Shown piece after piece: positions 46,253-57,780 of a stretch of DNA of 64,000 nt (positions are counted from its first letter, which is position 1; each line of letters opens with the position of its first letter). The stretch covers positions 204,910,001 to 204,974,000 of the forward strand of contig JBITNC010000001.1 in assembly GCA_050084985.1 (NCBI GenBank), given 5' to 3'. The notes under the pieces were generated by a model. That model saw nothing but the letters and a program-made list of their open reading frames with translations, ran no database searches and was not told where the DNA came from. The translations under genes and the position numbers were made by a program. This stretch comes from Nageia nagi. Lineage: Eukaryota > Pinophyta.

Positions 46253-47954
46253 ACCTACTTTTAACGATGTGATTATCTTCTTTAACTTTTTCGCATATTT
46301 TTAATATCTGAATTAAATGAACGATATGGGTTGTTTATTTTTAATCTTTTTAATTTTCCTAGTTTGTTTTGACTAGTCAAGCGTTAAAAAAGGTAGGTTG
46401 GGCAATTCTAATGTTTGCAAGTTTCTATGGCTTTTGGCTTGGTTCTAGATGAGTCTCCTTTTTTACTCCTACCTAAAGGAAAGTTACCTTGGTCATCACC
46501 TCCAAGTGTAACTGGCTCTATGGCTTCAAGTGTGTTATGTCGATGGTTACAAAGAAGTAAGAATTAACGGTTGGTAGTGACATCCAACTCATTAATGTTC
46601 AATTATTCCTTTAAGGCCTTATGAAATGCATTTAAACAAGTAACATACATTTATGTATACTACCCTCCCAAGAATTCATGTCCATTTACTAATTTTATCT
46701 TAATGTGATATAATCAAAAAGTTTCTTTTAAGTGGGTCTTGACCTTAATAAACCCCGTTATTCTTTTTAATTAAAATGTGATTCATTATCCAACTTCTTA
46801 ATGATGTTCATTAACCCCTTCCAGCTATGGAAGTATTATGTGTAATAAATTCCTTCTTCTTACTAGTCACATATCTCTTCGACCTCCAATGGAGTGGTAA
46901 GAGCAGACTTGGTAAGAAGCTATTAAGTGTAGATAAATTAATTAGGTGAGGTTCAATTACTCCTCCAAGAGTCACATATCCCTTCGACCTCCAATGGAGT
47001 GGTAAGGGCAGACATCTTTAAGAGTGTTAATATGAAGTATATTTCCAAATAAGATGTGAATAAATTTTACCTCTTTCACTTAACCTATTTCTGATCACTT
47101 AAGATTGCTTGAAGCGCAAAAGTGAGAGCATACTTTGTTAAGTGAAAATACTTAATGTATTCAAATCCCTCCAATTCATTAGCTTTTTAATATGATTTAT
47201 ACTACCCAAAAACCTAATTTATTTACCTTAGGTTCATTCTAAATTAAGTTTAATTCATTGACTCCTTCCAATAGTGGAAGTATTATGTGTAGTAAATTAC
47301 CTCCTCTTACTAGTCACATATCCCTTCGACCTCTGACGGAGTGGTAAGGGCAAACTTGGTAAGAGGTCATTATGTGTGATAAGTTAGCCAAATTAATGAT
47401 AATGTGAATGTGAAAGAAAATAAAAATTAATTCTCCTTCTTATCCAGTCTATTCTGATCACCTTAGATCGCATGAAGCGCAAAGGGAGAGCATAAGTAGG
47501 CAAGATAAAAAGTATTAATGTGTGCGTGTCCTTAACCTAAAAGAATAAAAACAAACAACATTATTCATAACATACATTAAATAAAAAATGCATTTAAAGT
47601 TTTTGCTACCCATTTTCTACATGCACTCTGAGCAAAGAGATTACATGAAATTTTATCGACTGTCATTTAAATGCCTACTTACATTTACTGTATTTACCTC
47701 AGATTAGAAAACATACCAGTCTTACAAAGATCGTTGACAATTTTACAATGATCATTGGCAATTTTATATAGATCGTTGGTGATTTTTCTATGATCATCGA
47801 TGATCCTTAAAACACCAAAAAACACAAACAAAACAACAGATCAAATAGATTAAGTTAGTTTTTGATTCCATAGGATGCAAATAGATTTAAAAATATAATC
47901 AACACAATATGTAATTGATCCTATTTTCTGCTTTAATTCTCTAAATGCATGCAA
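46253..47954 (-). promoter_or_regulatory. 5' leader of the young element with repeated hairpins
   Basis: Untranslated leader between the primer-binding site and gag. It contains a duplicated block (about 46809-47150 and 47252-47515) carrying two hairpin types. One has arms at 46856-46863/46912-46919 and 47303-47310/47359-47366, and the other at 47074-47084/47137-47147 and 47437-47444/47504-47511. Paired positions change together between copies. A 21-bp GATC array lies at 47729-47806. Such leaders usually carry packaging and dimerisation signals; that role is inferred here. Confidence 0.65.
47729..47806. repeat. 21-bp phased GATC array in the leader
   Basis: Four units start at 47729, 47750, 47771 and 47792, each GATC(G/A)TTG(A/G)(C/T)(A/G)ATTTT-like. 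The last unit reads GATCATCGATGATCC. The spacing is exactly 21 bp. Confidence 0.8.
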
Positions 47955-47978
47955 GGGGCCCTCCTTCTAGTGCCAAAT
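47955..47978 (-). promoter_or_regulatory. primer-binding site of the young element
   Basis: Directly inside the 5' LTR the minus strand reads AT then TTGGCACTAGAAGGAGGG. A TTTGGCxCTAGAAGG block at this place is shared with the plus-strand element (52822) and is typical of Tat-like leaders. The tRNA cannot be assigned without a search. Confidence 0.75.
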
Positions 47979-49086
47979 TGTGTACATTGAATTGTGCACC
48001 TAAAATGCAATTTAGCTAGATAAATCATTCAACATAATAAATCAAAACACATTCAATATTACACATCAATAATAGTGTAGATATTATATCCAATGAAAAA
48101 GAAGATTTTGATGAAATTTAATACAATAAGAGACTGTTATCGATCTGTATGAATCAGTATCGATTATTATCGATCGATAGTGATCGCTTGGATTGGCCAT
48201 GATCTAAGAAGGGATCATCAGTGATCAAGGGTCTCCCACTATTCTTGTGCTTATTGTAAACTTTTAGCTTTTGTCATCGATCTGAGGAATCACCATCGAC
48301 CGATCTCTGAATCATCAATGATTTATAGTGTTAAAGTGAACTTTTCATAGAATTTTGAAATATTTGTATCTCTTCCTAGTTATTCTCCTTCACGCTCGCT
48401 TCTATCATTTTGTTCCTATATTGACCCTACACATAGAAAATAAACAAAACGTCAAAGCATACCTACTAATACATATAGATCAAAAGTAAGCAACATAATA
48501 TTAAAATATACCAGATGGTAGATTCGCTATTGATCAAACATTAAACCTTTGCTTACAAACTCCTGGTTTAATTTCTATACAGCTTCACTACAGTAAATTC
48601 GAGTCTCTTTGTTCACATACAGAGCTTGTATTTATAAGCTCAAAAGTTTGTTATTAATTTGTTTTACCATCACAATATTCCAAGTAAACTTCCATGTGAA
48701 ATCTTGAGGTGTTATTATCTCAGATCCACATCCATAACTCTAAACTATGCATACTAGGCTATTCTGGGCTTAGATTTGTCAGTTTTTGAATTGTTCAAGG
48801 ATCGTTAACGATCCTAGGGGATCGCCAACGATTGGGAAGATCATCAACAATTTTTTAGTACATTTTAGATTGATCGCCCAATGGTCATTTTTAATGAAAA
48901 GAGGTTGTATGACCACCCGTTTTGCATCTACTTGAAAAGATCTATCCAATAATAGCATTTTAAAGCTTGATTGAAGCTTGTATAAGAAGTTATAATCATT
49001 TTAATGTGATATATGTTATAAAGATACTTATTTTATTTATTTATATGTTGTTGAAATAAATGTAGGGTTTATTTTGAGTGTCTACA
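47979..49086 (-). repeat. 5' LTR of the young element
   Basis: Partner of 30007-31115, running TGTGTACATTG...GAGTGTCTACA on the plus strand. It keeps 'AAGGATCGTTAACGATCC' (a palindrome), which is degraded in the other LTR. TATA box on the minus strand near 48630. Differences from the 3' LTR are mostly transitions. Confidence 0.93.
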
Positions 49087-49560
49087 AAATCCATGGTCAA
49101 CCTAAAAGTAAGTTATTTTGCATCTCACCCTCAACCACATGATAATTAGCTGTAATCTCTCTAACTCTAACCTAATTGGAAGTATTATTATACCCATAAT
49201 GGTTTCTAAGGTATTGTTAGAGGCCCTCATGGTGATACTAGGAGCATTCAAAACTTGGATAGGAACCTTAAGCCTCTTGAGTCCTACTAAAGAAATAACA
49301 TTGATTGTTGATCCATTATCTACTAGCACTCTCTTCAAAGGATGAGAATCCACATAAGCTACAATTTATATGGTAGAATGCCTAGGCTTATCTAGTGGAT
49401 GATGCTAAATCTCATCTTGATAAAAGTTAATCCTTAATCTAGTGGCACTCTAGAAAACCTTAATAAAATCTCCAAAAGAATTTGGGTTGTCATCATCTAA
49501 CTCCATTTCCTTTAGGATATTGCTCAAAGCAATCCCAGGTTGTCATAATCTTGGTTGGTA
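49087..49560 (-). pseudogene. aspartic protease of the old Tat element (continues 29720-30006)
   Basis: At 49102-49353 the minus strand reads 'SHPLKRVLVDNGSTINVISL', the protease active-site loop (D-N-G), and 'IMGIIILPIRLELE'. Upstream, 49440-49560 gives 'ALSNILKEMELDDDNPNSF', matching 'MNQILQEIQVDNSNPDNF' of the young copy. The reading frame leaves at 49087 where the young element was inserted and its next block is at 30005. Confidence 0.85.
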
Positions 49561-51309
49561 CACTTAGGTGGATTATCTCATTTCAAATAGAATTGTATGA
49601 TGACATTGGCTTCCCATGATTACTAACCCAAAGTTACATGTCCTATAACCTCTTCAAGATCTAGTTCTTAATATTTGAAGGTTGTATAGTAATAATAGCT
49701 TATTGCTTTGGGACCTAACTAATGGGTTCATCATCATATGGCTTGTATTGATCATTGTAGTAAGGAACTAAATCATGTCTCTATGATTTATCATGTTTTT
49801 GGTTGTTAAATGTCACCTTTGGTATAAGGTTTGTGGGATTTCAAATTGAAACCCCTCTATTCATGGGATCCTATAACTCTTAACAATTTATAAATTGAGG
49901 TTTTCCAAGTGAACAAGCTTGAATATGGTGAGATGATGCATTATAACTAGGATCATAATGGGGTATGAAGGATCTAAGATGAGTTACACTGGAAGATAAT
50001 CTTTAGGATGTTGCACATGTACTTTTCATGATGGAACCACTACATGATAAGAAGAAGAATGATGTGGCTATAGTGGTGGATCAGTTAAGTATGAGTAGGA
50101 CCCATGCCTTTCATGAACTCTAGGCTAGAACTCAGGTTATTTATGATACATAGGGACATGAGGTATGGTGGGACATACCTAACTTGAATGCTCATGGTGT
50201 GAAGGATTATTATATAAAGGCTTGACATTAACATGATATGAAAGCTCAATATCACACATAGGAATGGACTAAAGTGACACATTTAATTGGTGCATAGACT
50301 ATGGATCATTAGAGTAATATCTAACAGAATTATTAGGTGGAGGTGATGGTGGCCTATAAAAAGACAAGACATGTAGATTAGGACTAACAGATGGTATAGG
50401 TGGAGGTATATGGGGACCACTTGGAAGTGGTCTTGAAGGACCATGGGATGACCTAAACATAGATAGTCTAGGACATAGAGGAGGTAGATCATGTGACGCA
50501 TCGACATGTAGAGGTAACCTATGATGTAGCAAGAATTCTTCATGATATGTCATCTTAGGTGCCTCATCAACTATATATCATACAAATGGATGTAATGGAT
50601 GAGACCTAGTGATAGGATACATGATGATATCCTCTATATAACACTCCTCTTCCTCATACTAAGGAATATGAGAGTATATTACCTCTACAATGCAAATTTA
50701 TGATGGTGAGGGATCTTTATCAAGAATGTAACATGGACCAAAATGGGCTAATAGAACTCTTGATATAAGGTTTGGACCATGGGATCACTCATAAACATCT
50801 TTTTCTAAGATATGGGTGGCTCTATAGTGCTAGTAAAAATATGAATGGATCTAGGTTAAGGACATAATACAAGATGCTCAAAACCATGTTATAAAATATA
50901 GTATGGATCAACCTATGAAGAATCCATATGATGATGTGAGGTAGGTTACTCAAAACAGGAAGGAACACTTATATAGGATGCACTATATATATGGCATGGG
51001 ACCTACAATGAATCTATATATGAAGTGCTAGTTCTATGATGGGTCACATGATCTCTCCCTCTAGCTGAGGGTTGAAATCGAGAAATCAAAACCTCTTTGA
51101 TGTCTGACCAAAAGAGAGGTGTGGTGATGAATGAATAGGATAACATTGAGGTGAGTGGAGAGGCATATATGAAGGACTATAGGATACATGCAAGTGAGGA
51201 TGAGGATTCAATTTATTAATCTTTTTTTTGCATTCTCTTCTTCATGTGCTCTAGATCTAAGATGACCTCTAGTTTTGACCATATGGATGGGCCAAGGATT
51301 TTCATCCAT
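49561..51309 (-). pseudogene. Pro/His-rich gag-like region of the old Tat element
   Basis: A possible start at 51282 opens 'MVKTRGHLRSRAHEEENAKK', comparable to 'MVQTRSM' of the young gag; an upstream ATG is at 51309. The following text is rich in Pro, His, Ser and Tyr (for example 'PSRPLPSGPHIPPPIPS' at 50299-50553) and acidic in places ('EEEECYIEDI'). The W-Y...gag core and a Cys-His finger were not found, so gag is either highly diverged or deleted. Decayed by stops and shifts. Confidence 0.45.
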
Positions 51310-52052
51310 GGTATGTGTGTGTATGTGATCAAGATAAGAGGGGTATTTAATAAATTTAAAAAAAAATTAAAGTATACAATAATGAAATAGTTAAAAGCAA
51401 TAAATCACCCAACAATAAGCCTAGAATTTTGTTATAAGATATCTTATTTAATATTTATGCACGTAATCTCATAAAGTTTAAATGATAACACCATTTTCAA
51501 AATATAAATCTAAATGATAAGAAATATAATGGTTATAGATAGAAAATTTTATTTATATTTCTAATTATTTCTTATTCAATTTGACACTTTTATATTTTTA
51601 GTTAGGGTTAATTTTAAATGCACTTTTTTTCTAACATAACCTTTTTATGTTTCCCTAAATGAATGATACTACTCAAGTGTCTAATAAGGTAAAGGATCAA
51701 TCTTTAGGGGTGTAGAACATTATGTAATGGTTTTTTGGTATCCTCTATAGGAAGCTATCCTAAATAAAGGGGCTCCCACTTTAGTTTTCAACTCCAAGTA
51801 TTGGTTAGGTTGTGGTAATGAAGTTCATGCACCCTAAATACTCCCTAGGTGTATGAGGGACTTTAATGCAAGTAAGTAAAGATGAGGTGTAACTCTATGA
51901 TGATATGCAATTATAGAAACCTAAGAATGACCCTTATTTTGATAGATTAAAGAAGGAAAAAATTTAAAAGCATTATTATAAAAATTCCAAATGTAAGCAT
52001 CCGAAATGGGACATCCTAGATTCAAGCTAGATATCAGATTCCAATACCAAAA
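51310..52052 (-). other. probable 5' leader of the old element
   Basis: No gene. By position it should be the leader upstream of the old gag. Weak resemblance to the young leader (46430-46600) is seen around 51740-51850. Minus-strand 'TTTTGGTATTGGAATC' near 52034-52049 could be the worn primer-binding site. The old 5' LTR is not recognised further right. Confidence 0.35.
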
Positions 52053-52821
52053 TGTTGGTAACTCTATGATTGTAAAAAGAAAAATAAAAATGGTAAGTTG
52101 TTAAACAACTTAGCTATAAAGCTATGAACTAATTATGACTCATCACTAATCCTATGCATCCAAACTTTGGATTATCACCATGAAAAGACTAGATAAGTTT
52201 TTTTATCTTGATTTTTATTCTAAAATGGAAGCTTTTATAGTTTCCTAAATCTATAAATAAAACCTTCAATTATGAATTAAGGGACCTCAATTTCAAAGAA
52301 ACATTACTCTACTAGAATCTATCTAGAAAATTAGTGAGTTGAGTAATTTAACTTTGATGCTTTAACATGTCCATTTTTCTTTGTATAGCATGTTTTCTTT
52401 TTTTAAATGAATAGGTATGTTTGATGTGTTTTTTGTTCACATGTATGAAAGTTCCATAGGTGTTCAACCATGGAGCTATTAAGGATATTCAGATGAAGAA
52501 TATTAAAGGAAAGTAAAGATTATTTTAAAGTTTAATAATACATAATTATAAGCCTATAACTACAAATATAGAAATACCAATGACTAAGGGTCAGATGCCA
52601 GCAATCAATACCAATCATTGAATAATTGAACCAGGACATCGATGACTTTGTTAGAGGTCATAGAGGCCCAAAAACCATTTTGTAAAAGCCCTTATGATAA
52701 GGTATAATGAATATATAAATTTTTAACTATAAATTTAAGGTCTATCTAAGAGTAATAAATAAATATTTATCTTGATATTTTTTATCTTATTTGCTAATAG
52801 GGTTTCTTTTTAGGTAGTACA
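52053..52821 (+). repeat. 5' LTR (or its right part) of the plus-strand Tat element
   Basis: The right end is well placed: ...GTAGTACA at 52821 is followed by a primer-binding-site-like block. A TATA-like CTATAAATAAAACC at about 52241 sits about 580 bp before the end, similar to the layout of the young LTR. The left end (TGTTGGTAAC at 52053) is only a guess, since the 3' LTR is outside the window. Confidence 0.4.
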
Positions 52822-52845
52822 TTCTAGGGCTAGAAGGAGAGCTCC
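52822..52845 (+). promoter_or_regulatory. primer-binding site of the plus-strand element
   Basis: 'TTCTAGGGCTAGAAGGAGAG' directly after the LTR end, followed by CTCCTTGCATG, mirrors TTGGCACTAGAAGGAGGG and CCCTTGCATG of the young element. Confidence 0.6.
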
Positions 52846-54543
52846 TTGCATGAAAACAATATTAGTGAAAAAATGTAGGGGGTTTTCTAGGGTTTTATGA
52901 TTATTCATTTAGTATGTGTCTTATAGTATTGAGTCTAATTATGTTTTGTTTATTTTATATTTTTCTAGTTTCAAGTTGTAGAATCACTAGTGATTTGGTA
53001 TCGAATGCCAATGGCTAGATAAGGATGCTAGAGATTGGGTTGGAATTCTAATTATTAAATATAAAGATTAAATTTTTAATTCTTATTAATTCAATCAATC
53101 ACAATGTAGTAATTAAATATGAAAATGGGAATAAACCCTTTATTTGTGATCCCTTTTCTCATAATGCATGTAATAAATGGTAGTTAAGATTAATGATAGA
53201 AATGCATTAGTTCAATATTCTTGTTATTTAGTTTTTTAAGTTCCTTTTACTTTTCTATTGGGTAGGTATTTCACAAACCAAAATACTTAATATAATAATT
53301 TTTCTATCTTATTCACTTATGCTCTCCCTTTACGCTAAAAACCAATCTAAGATGACCATAATGGTTTGGATAGGAAAAGGGTAAATGAATCTTTTCTTTT
53401 TCTTATCATCATGTTAATCTAATAAATGAATCTATATTAAGTTACTTCCACACCTGAAAGGGGTAATTATCTATCATTAAAATTGGAATAAACTTAAGGT
53501 AAATGAATTAGGTTTAAAGTAGAGTAGCATGTATTAAATTAGTTAATGATATGGTGGTTACATTCACACATTAAAAACTCTTTAATTTTTTGCTTTACCA
53601 TGCGAAACGGTAGTCAAAGGATTATGACTCATAAAGAGAGGAAAGTAATTGACATAATAATACTCTTTATTTGTCTACCCTTACCATGCCAAAAGGTATT
53701 CAAAGGTGATTATGACTCGTAATGAAGGGAAAAGATTTTATATTAATGAATCTTATTAAGTACTTCCATTATTTGAATCATTAATGAACCTCATTAAAAT
53801 GAAATGAATCTCATGGGTTATCTATATCAAGTTGCACACTAATTAAAATATTATTTGAATCATATTAAAATGTTTAATCAATTAACATGTATGATTGGGA
53901 GGGTTAGAATTTCCATCCATGAATATTTTATTTTGATTAAATGCATATTCATAAGGCCTAGTAAAGTGAACATCAATGAGTTGGAGGTCATTACCAACCA
54001 TTTATTATTATCCTCTTATGACTCCATCGAAAAAATACAATGAGCCTTAGAGCCAAAACATGAAGATGAATACCAGGTTCATAGGTTAGAAGTTATTACT
54101 TTCTACCAAATGACTATAAAAAGAGGACTATACTTAGATTTAATTATCAAGGTAGTTCTTAATGGTATTCATTGAACCTCATTGTACTAAGGGAACCATT
54201 TTAAGTATAAAATCATTACTTATCCATAGATAGCCTAATAGGATTACCAACCTACCTTGATTAAATGCTTGACTAAACAAAACATTTTAAGGAAACTAAA
54301 AAGATTAAAATATACAAATTCACATTGGTCATATTAAAAATATTAACTAAATATACTAAAAATATAGAAAAATATAATAACACCCAAAAGGTAAGTATTC
54401 ATGTATATTATTTATACATTCAATTATTTTCTCATAAATATAAACTCAAAAGATTAAAATAGAATTGCTATGTTCTATGTTTGCTTTCTTATAGTTTTTT
54501 TAAAAACTAAAAAATAAAAATAAAATGAAAAAGAAAGAGAAAA
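52846..54543 (+). promoter_or_regulatory. 5' leader of the plus-strand element
   Basis: Non-coding. It shares blocks with the young leader, read in element direction: 'CTTATGCTCTCCCTTTACGCT' at 53317, and 'TTACCATGC' hairpin blocks at 53593-53645 and 53678-53729. Their stems CTTT/AAAG and CCCTT/AAGGG differ in a paired way. 'GAGCCTTAGAGCCAAAACATG' at 54042 corresponds to the block just before gag in the young copy. Confidence 0.55.
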
Positions 54544-55170
54544 TGGTTCATACTCATTTCCAAAGAGTTTATCAGGAATGAGAACCATATGATGAATATT
54601 ATCTAGAAGAAAGAGAAATTCATACGTATAGTAGGATTCATTTGAGAAGAGAACCTCCTCAAAACATAAATTTTGAAGTTTACTCAAACCCTATCGATAA
54701 TTATTTAAATACAATTAGACAATGTATAACATAATTAATAATTCCTTATTATTCTCATGTTTATAGTATTAATCTAGATCTAAAATATCTAAGGGAGGAT
54801 AAATAAGCAACCAATAATATAGAAGAGAATGAAGAAGGAAACATACCTCTCTCACAATCTCATTTGGTTGACACTGTGTTTCAAATAGGTCCATATAAAC
54901 GTAAGTATAATCATGTCACATGTTGTTTACCATATAGATGTTTAGTTCAATCATATTTAATAAGAGAATATTATACTCCTTCCAAAATATCTAGGAAAAT
55001 AGAAGAATTCGATGATCAAATCTCTATATATATGGCTACTCCAATACCAAAATCAAGAGATTGCTTCAAAGTATATGATAACCCTTTTCATATTTTGAAA
55101 TCAAATATACCAACTACTTTATTAAGCTATAGAATGCCTAAAAAAGAGTATGATGTAAAGGATAAATGAA
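54544..55170 (+). pseudogene. gag N-terminal region of the plus-strand element
   Basis: A likely start at 54544 reads 'MVHTHFQRVYQE', then 'YYLEERE' and 'IHLRREPPQNINFEVYS'. The 54864-55169 block ('RKYNHVTCCLPYRCLVQSYL') continues it. It is the counterpart of the young gag N-terminus (46.15 kb and below) but weakly similar and interrupted. Confidence 0.5.
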
Positions 55171-57130
55171 ATATAATAAATTTTAAGTTACAATAAATAC
55201 CTCCCTATGCACATAGGAAAGAGTATTCACCACAAAATAACATGCAACAACAACAATGATAAGGGTTGACTCCTTACAACCAATGTGTACAATAAAAATA
55301 AAAAACTATTAGGTTTTTTGAACAAACATAGTTACAAACATAACCAATTTTCAATATACATCAAAACAAACCACCAACAATGCATCCTAATAAGAAACAT
55401 ATCCAAAAATAACATGGACCTAATCAAATGTTATGAAGGGATAGAAAAGGACAACCCAAAATGTAATCTTTATCATCACATGGTCATGGATAGTATAGAT
55501 ATCAAGATCCTTATTTGGCTAAAAGGAAGGAAGTTTCACTTAGAAATTGATAAAATGAACTTCAAATACATAATTTTCCTCCACTTAGATATAAGGGACA
55601 ACCATATTACCTCCCAAACCATAATTACCTTTATGACCACCCCATCAATGTCCACCACACAATGAGATTTATTATGATGCCAAGATACCTTTTGAACAAA
55701 ACTAAAAATCATTCCCAAGGTATGAAGAAAGATTGGATCATAATAATGAATAATATCCTATGTATCCTCAAAATTAACTAGAAGAAAAGGATGATCTTTG
55801 TAAAAGGTTAATGAAAATTGAAAGGGAATTATGTATGTAGGCTAACCAAAAGGTATCATATGATATAATTTATAATGAAATAATTCATCCTAGTGTCCCA
55901 AAAAAGGAGATTCCTTTTAAATTTGAAATTTCTAAAATTGAACCTTTTAAAGGAAAGGAATATCCCAAATAACATAATAGAAAATTCAAGTATTCAAGTT
56001 ATGTAATTGCTAATGATGATGCATTAATGTTACATATTTTTCCTATGATGCTTATTGGACAAGCAATGGATTGGTACAACAAATTAACAAAATATATCAC
56101 TATTTCATTTTCTCAATTAGCAAATTTGTTCTTGGAATACTTTAGGATCAATATTAAGGATAAAATTTCCATCATCGATCTTACAAGACTATAATAATTC
56201 CCATATGAATTTGTCATTGATTTCATCTCAAGGTGGAGAGTAATATTGATAAACATGCCTTATAATCTACATAAAGAGGAGTTATTCAATATGTTTATTC
56301 AAATCTATTTAAGGCCTATTACTAGTACCTTACTAATTCAACAACATAAGTCTTTTGAATAATCCATCTCTTAGGCCACCATAATTGAAAAGGTTAAAAT
56401 CCAAAATGGTGAGATAAAAATTAAGAAAAATGAACCTTATGTTAAGAATAAAAATCAAATAGAAAAAATAGGTAAACCATTACAAGATAATAAAGTTTCT
56501 ATTACTAAAGATGCAAAATCAAATCCTCCACAAAAGAAGGAAAAGGAGTCTAAACTCAAAAGAAAATTCACACCTTTATCATAATCTCTCTATGATATTC
56601 TAAGGAAAATTTTTGATCATCAAGTAATTAGTTTACCAAATATAAGACTAGAACATCCTTAAGCTAAATAAAGTATATGGTAAAATGAAAATGAATTTTA
56701 TCATTACCATCATCAAAAATATCATGATACAAGTAAATATAGGACCTTACAACATACAATTCAAGATTTTGCTAACAATGGAAAATTGGGAGTTGATAAT
56801 CCTATGGCTATCCCATATCAAAACTTAGGAATCTATCAAAATCCTCTCCCTCAACATAAATCTAACAATATATTTTTGCATCCACTTAAGAATCAAGTAA
56901 TACATAATTGGAGTTAAGATAACTCAACATTCATAGGAATGATCAATGTTACTACAAGAGCTCAAAAGGTACAAGGAAGAAAAAATATCATTCCAAACAA
57001 CCAACAAGATGAGGCTTATGTGCAACCACATATACCTAAGTGACAACATCCTAAAGTGTCTATGAAGGGACATCTACATCAATAATTAAAAAATTCACAA
57101 GTAAAAATGTCTTTATTTGAGTTATTACAA
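55171..57130 (+). pseudogene. gag core and finger region of the plus-strand element
   Basis: Around 55890-56240 the strand reads 'IHPSVPKKEIPFKFEISKIE', 'LMLHIFPMMLIGQAMDW' and 'FSQLANLFLEYFRINIKDKI', matching the young gag core block by block. The finger equivalent near 56697-56780 reads 'FYHYHHQKYHDTSKYRTLQ', with the Cys residues turned to Tyr. Upstream 55285-55890 corresponds to the coiled-coil region but is poorly preserved. Stops at positions equivalent to Gln are common. Confidence 0.8.
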
Positions 57131-57780
57131 CAATCTAAGAAACATAGAGATGCAATGAATCAATTATTATAAACAATTGAACTAGACATAAATGATCCCA
57201 AAAGCTTTGTATCTTTTGTAGGAAATATCAAAGCAACCAAAAAACCTACTATTATTTTCTATGATCATGAAGTTAAACATTTGAATGGAGCACATGGTCA
57301 AGATCCATCTTTCCATATCATAGCTAAGGTAGATGGAAGAACTTTTAACAGAATCTTGATTGATGAAGGTTCATCAATAAATATTATTTCAACAATGGCA
57401 TATAAGAATGTGAACCTCCTCTTTTCACATATTTTTACTCCATCACTAAAAATAAAAGTATTTAGTGATGCTTTATGTTCAATAATGGCATCAATCTCGT
57501 TGCTTATTACTATGGGATCTAAAATAGTGCAAACATTATTAGAAGTAATTGAAGGAGATATTATGCAATATAATATCCTTTTATGAAGACCTTAGATTAG
57601 TAATATGCAATGTGTACCATCAACATTTCATAATTATTTGAAGTATAATCACAAGAGTGTAATACATTATGTGCCTGGAGATGAGAACCTATATTCACAT
57701 TGTATTAGTGTTCATTTACCTAAAGAGGTAGCTCTACCATCTACTCATTACTTTTTAGCACCAATGCCAATATAAGGAAC
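57131..57780 (+). pseudogene. aspartic protease of the plus-strand element
   Basis: 'AMNQLL' and 'IELDINDPKSF' open the region. The open block 57281-57586 gives 'HIIAKVDGRTFNRILIDEGS' (active-site D-E-G-S), 'TLLEVIEGDIMQYNILL' and then 'MQCVPSTFHNYLKY'. This is the same order as in the young element, and the active-site Asp is kept. The frame stops soon after. Confidence 0.85.

Larger units (their letters stand above)
30007..49086 (-). mobile_element. YOUNG Tat-type element, complete with both LTRs
   Basis: Two 1.1-kb LTRs (30007-31115 and 47979-49086), both TG...CA, bracket a minus-strand element of 19.1 kb. Its order is leader, gag, protease, G-patch-like motif, RT, RNase H, aRH, integrase, extra sense ORF, antisense PMD gene, polypurine tract. 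The LTRs differ by about 5% by eye, mostly C/T and G/A changes, so it is the youngest recognisable insertion. The flanks CAATC (left) and AAATC (right) are a likely 5-bp target duplication with one change. It lies inside the protease of the old element. Confidence 0.92.
8946..52052 (-). mobile_element. OLD Tat-type element, split by two nested insertions
   Basis: Pieces at 49087-52052 (leader, gag-like, protease), 21445-30006 (protease flank, linker, RT, RNase H, aRH, integrase, PMD C-terminal part) and 8946-10006 (PMD N-terminal part) fit one minus-strand element once the young and middle elements are taken out. The spacing agrees with the young element: integrase end to PMD end is about 2.8 kb here and 3.5 kb there, and PMD is antisense in both. 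LTRs are not identified, so the outer limits are only approximate. Confidence 0.6.

Noticed and set aside
47729-47806. Regularly spaced repeats resembling a CRISPR array
   Set aside because: Units are contiguous 21-bp tandem copies without unique spacers, inside a plant retrotransposon leader.
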